Below are positions 1-12,200 of a DNA stretch of 64,000 bases, piece by piece. A program made the position numbers and the translations under genes. Position 1 is the first letter of the stretch. Each line of letters opens with the position of its first letter. Below the pieces are notes generated by a model that was not told where the DNA came from, ran no database searches, and saw only the letters and a program-made list of their open reading frames with translations. Source of the stretch: Ailanthus altissimus (lineage: Eukaryota > Streptophyta > Magnoliopsida > Sapindales > Simaroubaceae); the NCBI GenBank assembly GCA_946807835.1, contig OX327686.1:4340001-4404000 (forward strand). The letters are read 5' to 3'.

Positions 1-1053
1 AAACAAGTGTAATATTTAAATAATTTTTATTAATTAAATTACTATCTTAATCTTGTTAACATTTAATGAACTTTTTAAGTAATAAACATGATACCAATTT
101 AGCATAAAATATGAATAAGCTTAATTTGTATGAGTTGGGTTGTTATATCATGACACAATTTACATGGATACACGTTTAGAATCATTGTGTTATAATTATA
201 AAATAAAATTTTGAATATTACAATAATCTATTAATATATACAATCAAACGTCTATTATAACATATAATAATAATATACGTTTATTAAAATATACAATAAT
301 AATATTTATTATGGTGTGATTCGTAAATTTAAACTCAAGTAATAACAAATTTATTTTATTAAAAATAAAAAAATTTACTTCTTACCTATATATAAAAAAA
401 GAATTGAATTTTAATTTTTAAGTTTGAAAGTCAAATTTATTTACTCGATGAAAGAGAAAGTGGGCTATAATTATCAAAATTTAAGCGTAATCTTTAAGTT
501 CACTTTTAAATTTATCAGTTTCTTATTATTTTTCTACAAGTTGACTTTGACATTCATTATCTTATGCTTAATATTAGGGACTTGGGAAATTTAAAATGTA
601 ATATCTAATAATAATATAGAAAAATGGTAACACTTAAAACGAACTTTTTTTTTTTTTCCGCTTAACTGCACATGTGCGGGCCATGCTTAACGGGCTCCCC
701 TCCTGAATTAACTGCAGAATTTTCTTGGGGTTTTCACCCTTCCACTAATAATTGTAGGATCATTTTATAATTCTTTTATTTATTTATTTATTTATTTATT
801 GTCACCTAACCTCACATTATAAAATTGATTATATGTTTCGATCTCTATATCTAATGAGAGTCTTTTTCTTTTTTTTTTCATTAAAAAATTTATTCAAAAG
901 GCTGAGATTAGATTGTTAGTAGTGAAGGGTCTATCATAATTCACCTAACTTTAATCTAAATATGACCAACTTCATTGTTTACTCTCGTGAAAAATGCTTC
1001 TATTTTTCAATATATATATTTATTCAACAGAGGATAATAAATAATTTTAAAAA
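1..1053. other. AT-rich intergenic sequence
   Basis: No coding potential, RNA gene or recognisable transposon was seen. The stretch is very AT-rich, with a TTTA microsatellite at about 776-799 and homopolymer T runs near 650 and 870. Confidence 0.6.
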
Positions 1054-1914
1054 GGGTTTATAATTTTTGAACTTTTATAATTGAAAAAAATTGACTAAAA
1101 AACCCTTCTAATTTTAAAAAATCTTAAAGCACCTTGTTCATTAGTATTTGTTATTTGTTTTAACAGAAATAAGGATAATGTTTATTATTTTAACATGTCA
1201 AAAACAAGACAAATATGTTAGATATTTAATCAAATTTACGTGACAGCGTGTAATTTATAGATTTGATTTAAATAATATAAAATTTATTTTTAATTAAAAT
1301 AAATAAATAAATAATATTTATTTTAACTAAATTCACATAACAGCCTTTGCCACCATCGTCAATTACCATTTATCGATTTTTGGACGATTGAATAAAATTG
1401 ACTAAAAAACCCTTTTAATTTTTAAAAACTTTAAAACACCTTCGTTCATTAGAATTTACTTTTTGTTTTAACAAAAATAAGGACAGTGTTTAGTATTTTA
1501 ACATGTTAAAAACAAGAAAAATATGTTAGATATTTAATCAAATTTACCTGACGGCGTGTAATTTGTAGATTTGATTTAAATAATATAAATTTTATTTTTA
1601 ACCTAAATAAATAAATAATATTTTTTTTGATTAAATTCACATGGCGGCCTCTGTCACCATCGCTTGCTACTATTTATCAATGATGGTGGCCGAGATTATT
1701 TATTTATTTATAAAATAAAATTTTAAAAGTAAAAAATATAAAAACAAAAATTAGAATTATGGTATAATAGTTTTTAATCAAGAAAAAAAAGGTAATTGTA
1801 CACTTTTTAATGAAAATTTTATTAAAATAAACTATAGACAAGATGTTTTGAGGTTTTTGAAATCATGAAAGGTTTTTAGTCAATTTCGCTAACGTATAAA
1901 GACCCAAAAGTCCT
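1054..1914. mobile_element. Foldback (MITE-like) element with an internal tandem duplication
   Basis: The left end (from about 1054, containing AATTGACTAAAAAACCC at 1089) and the reverse complement of the right end (to about 1914, containing GAAATTGACTAAAAACC) match over roughly 100 bp with indels, giving long imperfect terminal inverted repeats. There is no ORF. The left half is duplicated in tandem: 1090-1396 and 1397-1690 are two diverged copies (period 307 bp) sharing the AAATATGTTAGATATTTAATC block. Near-matching flanks (ATTTTAAAA left, TTTTTAAAA right) could be a decayed 9-bp target duplication, which would fit a Mutator-type MITE, but the edges are uncertain. Confidence 0.55.
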
Positions 1915-4900
1915 CTTTTTAAAAATAAAAAATAGGATGGAAAAATTATCACTCCATTCAACAAGAAATTACTTGGAAGATATTTGCACATTAATAATTA
2001 TTTAAAAAAATTAAATAATAATTCACATCTTAAGTTATATTTTAAAAAATTAATATGTTAAGTAATTATTAGATGTTAAAATAATATAATGAGTAATTTT
2101 AAAATATAAATTATTTACCCTCTAATAATTACTTGACATATCATTATTTAAAAAATAATTTAGACTCGTTACTTTATTTGAAAAATTATTTGACTCATTA
2201 CTCTAAAAACATTTCTACCTTATTTCATAAGTGAGCTTTTTTATATATAGAGAGAGAATCAATCTAGTGAATTATGAAACTCGCTACATGGTGAATTCTT
2301 GGATACATGATAGTATTTTGTAGTACTTTATAAATTACACAAAAATTATAAATTTAATAGACAATGACATATGATAACGTTATTCATCATATAATAAATT
2401 ACGTAGTTAACTAGATCAATTATATATATATATATGTAATTTAAACCCAGTTTGCATCAATGGTATATGACTTTTGTTGGATTATTATGATATTAATTAG
2501 ATAGCTATTAATATAATTACATTGTCTAAGCGTACGTATGCAGACATGCTTATATATCTCAAGAGGTCGCCGCTTTCACGTAATGACGCCAGAAGGAAAC
2601 TTGTATTTTAAAAGCCTAGAAATTGAAGTCAATATTTATAATAACTAAGTTTAATTTTTCCCCCTTTTAATCAATTGTATTATTGTTGCTGGCTTAGCTC
2701 ATCTAGTTGTGCATGTAACCAAACGTGATTTAATATAATTCTTTCTTTTTTTGGTCTTAATCTCATTAGTAAACCCTAGGTGTGCTTGTCCACGCAATGT
2801 TGGAGAAAATATTATTGAAAGAAATTTCAAACATTTATTAGTTTAATTTCTTAGTGCTATTCCTAGCAAAACCTAATTAAATAGATACTTGGAGAAATTG
2901 GGTGATGATTAATTAAATTGGAGAAAAAAAATAATTGTTTCCGTGACTCGATATTTGAGAAACGGTTGATGTCAAATGGGATAAATAAATGAATAAAATT
3001 AATAATTTTGTCTCTCAAATTTAGTTTATTATTTAAATTTTTTTGTTCATATTTTAAAATATTTAATTTTATCTAAATTTATTAAATTACTGTCGTTAAA
3101 TTTGACAAAACAATTTATTTCATTGTACAATAATATTTTTTAACTTGCTAGAATCAATGTGTTAATGATTGATCGTTTGATCGTCTTTGTCATATTTACG
3201 TGTCAAATAATGATTGGTTTCTAATAAAAAAAATGACATATAAGACACTTAGATATAATTAAATTTTAATATTTATTTTTAAAAATAAATAATTTAAAAA
3301 TATATGAAGTCTATATCAACTATTGATCGTTAATTTTTGACGATACAAATAATTAAAATTTTTATTATTAAATTTTATTATTTTAATCCACATAATAGTA
3401 TAACCATTTAAAAAAAAGAGAGGAATAAATACAGTGGAGATGCAATTAAATGCCACTGTATTTTCTTATCTTATTATAAAAATTCATAATTTATTTTATT
3501 AAATTTTATATATTTTTTTAAATTTATATAATGGCAGAATAATTTTTTTATAAAAAAGACCAAAGCGACAACTGAATGCCACTGTATTTCTTAATGAAAT
3601 GAGGTGAATTAAAAAAAAAAATTGCCAAATCATACTCTGTAGTCTTAACCCACTAAGCAATCATTAACGCAAAGACTGCAAGAATTCCATTCAGAAAGGA
3701 CCTCGTTCTTATTTACTTTTACATTCTTATGCCTTATTTGGTATTTAAATACACGTTGCCAAAAAAAGAAAAGACATTAAAAGTAAAATTAAATAGTTAT
3801 TAATTGCTACAAAGAATGTTTTTAGTGGAAGCATTCTCTGATTCTCACTTTGATTTTGAAGAGGGTTAAATTAATACAAAAGAATGCCCTTATGTGGAAG
3901 TATTCTCACTTTTATTAGAAGAGCTAGGCAAATATAATTATGTAGTCCTACAAAATTTAATTTTTTAAACAAATTTTTTCATGCTTTATCAAGGTTTTTT
4001 TTTGGGTATAATTTTTTTTTCGCGTATAGCATAAAATTTACAACCTTAATTCATGTTAACAATTTTAGGTTATATGTTACTTTTTTTTTATATGTATTAC
4101 AAATTACTAGTTATAGCATTAAATTTTGATTGTCAAAACTTTGTATTCAATAACAATTGAAATAATTCTATCTTAACAATATATCAGGATTTGAATCACT
4201 ACTCTAAGTCAGATGATGCATAAATTTTATTATTAAAACAAATATTTAAGTGCGTCAACTATTAATTAGTGGTATTAAATTTGAGATGTAGCTATAATTT
4301 AAAAAGGATTGGTGGTATGGTAAGTTAAAATTAAGATTTTCTCTTAGATTAAATTTATTTAAGCTTTTAAAGATCTCTTGACACGTATTAGTATTTAAAA
4401 ATAAGTAGTTAAAATCAATCATCAATCACATGTCAGCGTTTGATTAAGTAAACACTTAACTTAATAAGAGAATCCTAATCCGTTAAGTTAGTTTTTCAAT
4501 GGTAGATTGGTTTCGATTTGATTGAATTTTTCCTCTCTTTTTTTTTTTTTTGGTTTAATAGGGTTTTATTAGGAAAAGGGAAGATGATAATGTTGGTGGG
4601 AGGTGTGTTGCAAATGCAAAGGAAATGGGGGAAAATGGAAATAATTGGAAAGTAAAGAAAAATGTGGTATGATTCTCATACATTATTATGATTAAGTGCA
4701 ATGACAGCTAAATCCGATAATAAAGGAATTAGCATAGAAGAGTTAAAGAGTATATGCTTTGACAAAGCCAGCTAATCCAGTGACTGCCAAATGGGCAATG
4801 GCATGACGCATCACTCATCTCTCATAACCAAAGCAATACCACTCTTCACTTAAAAGAAAATATCATTTCAAAAACTATAAATTGCTTATAATCACCCATT

Positions 4901-5008
4901 CCCATGCCTATTATATGATCATGTAGGCTCACATCACCCTTCTCACTATTTATTTATAATCGTACATTTTTGGTAAATCATTTTGTTGAAGTGTATGGGC
5001 ATTATAAT
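1915..5008. other. AT-rich intergenic sequence
   Basis: No gene is supported. The only structure seen is an inverted repeat at 2053-2073 / 2121-2141 (ATATGTTAAGTAATTATTAGA, 20 of 21 bases paired, with weaker pairing outward for about 15 bp). 5001-5008 is the left target duplication of the next element. Confidence 0.55.
2035..2160. repeat. Inverted repeat (hairpin)
   Basis: The arms at 2053-2073 and 2121-2141 are complementary at 20 of 21 bases. Weaker AT-only complementarity continues outward to about 2035 and 2160. It is probably the relic of a small foldback element. No target duplication could be assigned. Confidence 0.5.
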
Positions 5009-5645
5009 TAGGGGTGGTGATTTGTATAAATGAAATATATTTGTATTATGTTAATATGGGGTATTAATAAAATTTTATCGTGTTTGTATGTGATTTGTTT
5101 ATATAAACGAATTAGATATTCAAATAAATATTCAGTTCGTTTAATATACAAACTACACAACATGATATAATTAAACATATTTAAATAATTAGATCAAATT
5201 CAATTATTTAATATGATTATACATGATTAAATTAGTTTATGATTATATTCGTATAAACAAATAATAATACTAAATTTGATTTGTTTATACGAAATATTCG
5301 ATTCATTTAATACAATTAGATACATTTAAATCACAATAAATATATTTTTATTTTTTAATTATAAATATTATTTTATAATTAAATTTGTGTCGAATTTGTG
5401 CCTTATATGAATAGACATGAATTCATTTTTAAACAAATTAATTTAATTTACTTACTTTAACGTAATTTAAACAAATTCGTAAATGGTAGAGTTCAAATAT
5501 ATATTCAATATGATTAATATATAAGTAATATGAATTTGATCTATTTATTAATTGTGTTAAATTTTTTTATTCATATTTATTTGATTGTATCGAATTTGTA
5601 ATAAAAAATTGTATTGTAACTCATTTTGCTATCTTTAATTATAAT
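5001..5645. mobile_element. Non-autonomous hAT-type MITE with 8-bp target duplication
   Basis: The element body is 5009-5637 (629 bp), flanked on both sides by ATTATAAT (5001-5008 and 5638-5645), a perfect 8-bp direct repeat. The ends are TAGGGGTGGTGAT and, read inward from the other side, TAAAGATAGCAAA, fitting the short TARRG-type terminal repeats of plant hAT elements. The interior is AT-rich, contains many short inverted CGAATTTGT/ACAAATTCG-like pieces and has no transposase ORF. Target length plus terminal sequence make a hAT assignment likely. It would have to be mobilised by a transposase encoded elsewhere. Confidence 0.8.
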
Positions 5646-8600
5646 ATTGGAAGAACTTTATTTCATAATTGGGCTATTATTAAAAAAAATTTGCAACAAT
5701 ATTGATTTACATTATTTATGTTGAGAAATCAGAAATTCAAGAAAATGCATTCAAATGAATTTATAAAAAAAAGATTTATTATAAAAAGGTAGTAGCAATT
5801 TAGCATAGGTCGAAGCACACCCGATAACTGCATGCAAAATGCTTTGCTTGCTAGCTAGCTACATAATTTCTTAATACTATAATCTAAAGCGTTGAATACC
5901 TTTTAAAGGAATCCAACGGTCAAGAAACGTGAGCTGGCTCATTTCCCATTTCTCCTTTCGGAATCGAGGAGGCAAGGCCATCATGCCGGCCCCCTCCCAT
6001 CACCTCCTCTCCGTTATTCTTTTCATTTTTTTTTATTATTTATAATTTTTAGTTATTTATTTTTCTTAATGCTGCCGAGTACCGATGACTTTAAATTCTG
6101 ATAATTGAGGAGGTCCCACCGACCTTAAAGTCAATATCTCTTGTATTATAAAACTAACATTATCGTAACTCTTTTTATTTTGAATTCTTTTTTTTTTTAC
6201 TTTGTATTATAAAAAAAAATATAATTGATTTATCTCCACCGCGTGCCACCTGTTCAATTTTTACTTACCATTCTTTAGTTAGCATTTGGAAAAAAAAAAG
6301 TAAAATGGTAAAAAAGAAAATAATTAATTTTATAATTATTAAATGAATTAGTATCCTAAGAATTATCTGTTATGTATTGGATATTAAGTATGAGTGATTA
6401 AAATTTGCTCTTTTATTAATTTTTTTAATAATTATTAATTTTTACTAATCATGTACTAATAAACAGTTAAATGAAAATTTAATTGAACAGGGGATCTGAA
6501 TCCTATATGTATGTATTATATTAAAAGCCATTTTTTTTTACATATCTAATATATCTTATTTGGATGTGATAAGATATATATGATTTTACAATCAAACATA
6601 TCCTTCAAATGTCATTTTAAAGAAAAAAAAAATTCCAAGACGAAAAAAGAAAAAGAAAAGAATAACCACTATAATCAATCCTTCAAAACAATTTTTTTTT
6701 TGAAAAAAAAAATCCTTAAAAAAAGGCTCTCACCCTATCAAATTTTAAGGGAGATAATTTCATTAAGACCCCTGAAATTTTGTCAAAATATCAGAATGTA
6801 AATAAATATCGAAAAGTTATGTAATTCTACTCTATCATTTGACGCCTTAAGTTCAAGTAGGGGCAAACTCGGGTCCCTGCATAATGTGAATCGAGAAATA
6901 GAGGTGACGTGAATGTAGGAGTACACTGAACCATTTATTATTTATTTCCACTACTTCTTTCTTTATTAAATTGGTTAAAATTTGAAGTAACTCTGACCCA
7001 TCCAGTAAAATCCATTAACATAACGATATTTTCGTTAAATTCAAACGGAAATAGTCACATAAATCAATGATGAGAAAATCATAGTCAAAACAAATAATAA
7101 ATTTTGAGAATTTTCCAATTTTATAAAATTGCCATTGCATTTAAGTCTTGTAATGTTTTTGGCCGCCATTTCCAATTTAAGAGTCAATCCCAAGATATTT
7201 TCCTATCTATTGAATTCATATAAGAAATATAGAAAATATGTAAACCAAATTAATACCGTCAAATAATTTCCATAGCAGGATAAATCAACTGAATAAAGGG
7301 AAAAATTTGATCAATTAGACACAAAATATATAAGTTACACTTTTAAAATATTATCTTCAAATTTTTATTTCAAATAATATATTAAATAATTATTAAATGG
7401 TGTAACAATAATTTTAAAAGTTGCACTATATATTATTCTCAAATTTATATCATTTTTTAAGTCATGATAAAATAATATAACGATAATTTTAAAAATTATA
7501 TTATTTTAAGACACAATAATTATTTAATAAATCAATTTAAAATAAAAATTTAAGATAGTATTTAAAAAAAAATTAGCACAACCCTCACACATATAAAATG
7601 AGTTATTATTAAAACGTATATATTGTCATCTTTACATCATCTAACATAGTTTTGTAATAGCCACTGCCTCCATCAATCCTCTGAAATTCGTCGCTGCTGT
7701 TAGTCACCGTTGGATATATAGCTATTGCCTCCCAAGCAAACTTGCTCACCACTAGTCACTCAACTCTAAGAGGCAATCTTTGATTGTATTTGAATCTTTA
7801 TGCGGCCATTTGATTTTGTTTTGTATTTTCTTTTGATACGAGTATTAGGGTTAGGACTTGAAAGACTTTATTATTGTAATATGTAGAGGATATCAAAATT
7901 TAGATAATAATATATTTTGTATTGTCTCTTTTATATGAGAATTATAAAGTTCTAACTCTTACAAAGATAAATTTTTTTATTGTTAATATGAGCAATGATC
8001 CCGAATTATAGATTAGTCATTGACATAAGGTTAAATCGTGTCTCTTATTTTAAAGAGATTATTTAAGTGTAGGCCTATATTAGTAGGTAATTGTATTGTG
8101 TAGTTTGAATAATATTTTGATTGTATATCAATATATCCTCATATGTAATATATTGAATTTAATGATATAATATCTGTTTCAAAGAAAAAAAACACAATCT
8201 TGTATATATATGCCTCTAATTTTAGAAATAATTTATCGTAATAATAATTATGAAAAAATAATCATTATTTATTACGTGAGTTGTTTTCTTAGTAGACGGA
8301 ATTATTAAGCGAGTTGTTGTTTCTTTTGATATTTTATTGTATAAGAAATTTTTTTTTTGTCTAATTTATTTTGAATAAATTATTTTTTTATTTATATCAA
8401 ATAAGTTTTGACCTTTTAAAAAATAATCACATTATTTTTTTAATGTCAAAATGATATATATTTTTTAAAAAAAGATTTAGAAGGGTATTAATCTATATAC
8501 TAAAATAAGATAAATTATATTTTTATTTTATAAAAGTTGAAATTATAAATTTTTGGAAAAAAGAGAGTTAAAATACATGATATGGTTTTAGTTTGGATGA

Positions 8601-8900
8601 ACCTATCATTTTTATTTTTATTTTTTTAAATAAAAAAAAGAAAAAAAAAGAGTAATTACGTATAAATGCAAGTAACAGAGAGTGGAGCCCACAGAGGGTT
8701 GAGCATGCATTCACGGGACGGTGGTGATGTGGGAAGGTTAAATCCCCAACGTCGTCACCACCATCATCATTATCAACCGACACACACAACTTACCAAACA
8801 AGAATTTGAGAGCAATTTAACATAACACATTAATAATTTCATTTTCTAAAAAATAAATTTTTACGAAAGCCTGGGGCTGGCGAGGCCCACTTGGGGGAAG
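5646..8900. other. AT-rich intergenic sequence upstream of the proton-pump gene
   Basis: No gene is supported. Low-complexity A/T runs dominate. A foldback element lies at 7334-7582 (listed separately). 7640-7830 is less AT-rich (CACTGCCTCC, GCTGCTGTTAGTCACCG) but has no ORF of note. From about 8680 the composition becomes more mixed as the promoter of the downstream gene is approached. Confidence 0.5.
7334..7582. mobile_element. Small foldback (MITE-like) element
   Basis: The left arm (7334-7412, starting GTTACACTTTTAAAATA) and the reverse complement of the right arm (7510-7582, ending in AGCACAAC) align over about 75 bp, sharing an ATTAAATAATTATT block. There is no coding sequence. Target duplications could not be identified, so the superfamily is open. 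Confidence 0.5.
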
Positions 8901-8969
8901 AGAGATTAAACGGCGGGTCATATAATGAGGCTATGACTCTTTGAGAGAGACGGAGACTCAGACCCAGAG

Positions 8970-8978
8970 TATAAAAGG
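8970..8978 (+). promoter_or_regulatory. TATA box of the H+-ATPase gene
   Basis: TATAAAAGG lies 264 bp upstream of the pump start codon in a locally GC-richer stretch. Transcription would be expected to start at about 9000-9010, giving a leader of about 225-235 nt that begins with a CTTCC-rich pyrimidine tract (9007-9030). The TATA sequence is seen directly; the start site is inferred from usual TATA spacing. Confidence 0.7.
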
Positions 8979-9002
8979 AGGTCCACAGAGAGCTCAACTT
9001 CA

Positions 9003-9185
9003 TTGCCTTGCCCTTCCCTTCCCTTCCCTTCTCATCTGATCACTTCTAAAAGCTCTCGCTCTGCTCTTTTTTCTTGGGAAATAGAAAATCTCATTCAATG
9101 TCCTTTAATCTCCCTTTCTTCTCTCTTCCTTGAAAAAATAAAAGGAAAAAAGAAAAAGAAAAAAGATTTTTATATATCATTTTGA
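9003..9185 (+). CDS. Upstream ORF in the H+-ATPase leader (60 codons)
   Basis: An ATG at 9003 opens a 60-codon frame ending at TGA 9183-9185, in the same frame as the pump ORF at 9234 but separated by a stop and 48 nt. It begins MPCPSLPFPS and resembles no known peptide. The start codon is only about 33 bp below the TATA box, so whether it is inside the mRNA depends on the real transcription start. Upstream ORFs are known in leaders of some Nicotiana plasma-membrane H+-ATPase genes, where they modulate translation. Confidence 0.35.
   Translation: MPCPSLPFPSHLITSKSSRSALFSWEIENLIQCPLISLSSLFLEKIKGKKKKKKDFYISF
9098..9133 (+). CDS. Short upstream ORF in the H+-ATPase leader (11 codons)
   Basis: ATG at 9098 reads MSFNLPFFSLP then TGA at 9131-9133. 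It is wholly inside the predicted leader whatever the exact start site, ends 100 nt before the main ATG and is in another frame. That spacing would allow re-initiation. The role is inferred only from position and from the known upstream ORFs of plant proton-pump genes. Confidence 0.45.
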   Translation: MSFNLPFFSLP

Positions 9186-9233
9186 TTGATCTTAATCTTC
9201 TTTTGATTCTGAGGCGGGGGCGAGAGTTCTAAG

Positions 9234-12200
9234 ATGGGTGATAAGAAGGCTATTAGTCTTGAAGAGATCAAGAACGAGACTGTTGATTTGGTACCCTCTT
9301 TCATTTTCCTTGAGAAAAATTTGTTCTTTTGGGTGTCGTGTATTATGTTGTTTTCAAGTAACTTATTGCATGTTTTTAATGCTCATAAATATGAGATCTG
9401 TGAATTAAAAGTTTTCGTGTTCGATTTCTTTTAATTTGCTTGCCTTTTGTTTTCTGGTTCTTCTTTTTAGTACCTTTTTTTGCGTCAAGCTTAGATCAAA
9501 TAGACACATATATTCTTCATGATCCAAGAAAAACAAAAGAAATATCTCTTTCATGTTTTAGTATTTGATGATTTTGTTCTGGGTATATGCATGAAATGAA
9601 CATTTTTTTTAAAGGCAATTAAATTTCTGGACTAACAAGAAATAGTTGCTTACAAGGTACAAAACAGCTCAAAAGTTGAACCAGACTATTTTCTTTCCAT
9701 TTTTCCTCCCCAAAAGCTCTTTTTTTCCCACGAAACAAACAGGACCCAAATTAGTTATGGATCTACACACGTGGAAAAAGAAAAAAACAAAAACAAAACA
9801 GCTAAGACTTTTGAGTTAAAGAGTTTACCGGGTTGGCTCCGTTTGGTTGTTTGGTAAAAATCTTTATCATCAATTAATTTTTAAAAATTAAGTGGGAATA
9901 TATTTCCTGCGATTATTATTACGTTGTCTCACTGTCTCTCTCTCGCTTTGTTTGTTACTTTCGAATTTTAAGTACCTTTTTCCGTGGTACTTTTGCCTTT
10001 TTCTCTGTTCAGAAAAAAAAAATGTCCCTTTTGTTTTTAACTATTTTCTTTAGTAACTCTCACATTCAACGGTACTGACTCTTTTATCTGATCTATTTAC
10101 CTTTTTAATTTATCGGATTCATCAATTTTCAGTCTTGTTCTTTTCCTTTGACTTAATTACCCTTTAATTTCGCTGCAATTTGCGCCGAGAACCGAATCCT
10201 TTACCGGGTGTCGTGCGCGTGTGTTGAGCACGTGCCAATCACATGGCGAGAAAGTGGGTGCCTGTCCCACATGACAGAGCACTTTTTTGATCTTGTCACG
10301 GCGTGAGTCAACGCTTCCTGGGGTTGCCCCGGCCCCCGCTCTCCGAGTTAACTCTGTCCTAGTCACGAGTCAACTCTTCACCGAGTCATTCATTTCATTC
10401 TATGATCCGACTGTACTTGATAATTTATTATATTGAAATAATTTTATTTCGGTGAATAAACTAATGGAAATGTATTTGCGTAGTAGTTTCTATCTGAAAA
10501 TTGGTTACATAATTATCTATTGACAAAATTATAATACGAACATACTGATGATGAATTGTTTTACAGGAACGAATTCCTGTCGAGGAAGTGTTTGAGCAGC
10601 TGAAATGTACACAAGAGGGTCTAAGCTCGGAGGAAGGAGCCAACAGGCTTCAAATATTTGGCCCCAACAAGCTAGAAGAGAAAAAGGTCTCTGATTTTTA
10701 TAATATAAATGAATAGTTTGTTGAGCTCTTTCATTGATTGTTGATGATTATTGTTTTTAATAAATGAACAGGAAAGCAAATTCCTCAAGTTTTTGGGGTT
10801 CATGTGGAATCCACTCTCATGGGTCATGGAAGCAGCTGCTATTATGGCCATTGCGTTGGCTAATGGTGGCGGCAAACCCCCGGATTGGCAAGACTTTGTT
10901 GGTATTGTTTGCTTGTTGGTGATTAACTCAACCATCAGTTTCATTGAAGAGAATAATGCTGGTAATGCTGCTGCTGCTCTTATGGCTGGTCTTGCTCCTA
11001 AGACTAAGGTAATGTTACAATGCATAGTAATTCAGTATGGATGCACCCTTTTGAGAGCTAAACCTGTTTTACTGAGAAATTATCACTGTTGGAAATTCAT
11101 GTGATACTGCAATATATAGAGCATATATGCTTGTTTTATACTTTTAGTTAGATTTTGGTGATATCCATGTAATTCTTATAAGAACTAACACTGTGAGAAT
11201 AATTTGAAATTGTTGCAAGAGAAAGTGTTGAACGCGATGTAACTGATTTACTATTTCTATAGTTATGCTTAATAAGATGTTATGTACTGAAGATCTCTTT
11301 TATCATAATTGATATAGGATTTCACTTATGTTCTGTGATGATATATATATATATATATATGTAGGTGCTTAGGGATGGTAAGTGGAGTGAGGAAGAGGCT
11401 GCAATTCTGGTTCCAGGAGATATTATCAGTGTCAAATTAGGTGATATTATCCCTGCTGATGCTCGTCTTCTCGAGGGTGATCCTTTAAAGGTTGATCAGT
11501 CTGCCCTCACAGGAGAATCACTCCCTGTGACAAAGAATCCTGGGGATGAAGTGTTCTCTGGTTCAACCTGCAAACAAGGTGAAATTGAGGCCGTGGTTAT
11601 TGCTACTGGTGTTCACACATTCTTCGGAAAGGCTGCACATCTTGTGGACAGCACCAACCAAGTTGGACACTTCCAGAAGGTGCTTACAGCCATTGGGAAC
11701 TTCTGTATTTGTTCCATTGCAATTGGGATGTTGGTGGAGATCATAGTTATGTATCCAATTCAGCACCGCGAGTATAGAAGTGGAATTGACAACCTCTTGG
11801 TTCTCTTGATTGGTGGCATTCCCATCGCTATGCCAACTGTTTTGTCAGTGACAATGGCTATTGGTTCACACAAGCTGTCTCAGCAGGGTGCCATCACCAA
11901 GCGTATGACTGCCATTGAGGAAATGGCTGGTATGGATGTCCTTTGTAGTGATAAGACAGGGACACTGACCCTTAACAAACTGAGTGTTGACAAAAACTTG
12001 GTTGAGGTGTTTGCGAAGGGTGTAGAAAAAGACCATGTGCTCCTGCTTGCAGCCAGGGCCTCTAGAACTGAAAATCAGGATGCCATTGATGCGGCCATGG
12101 TTGGAATGCTTGCTGACCCGAAGGAGGTTTGAACCTTTCCACATCACAATTCTTTGTTTATTGTGCTCTGAAAATAATTTTCAATTTAGTGATAATATAA

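Noticed and set aside
8568..8801. 77-codon minus-strand ORF upstream of the pump
   Set aside because: Contains poly-Phe from a poly-A run and overlaps the pump promoter region; no domain.
10672..11025. 117-codon antisense ORF over the pump gene
   Set aside because: Shadow of the strongly biased codons of exon 3; it crosses an intron boundary on the other strand.
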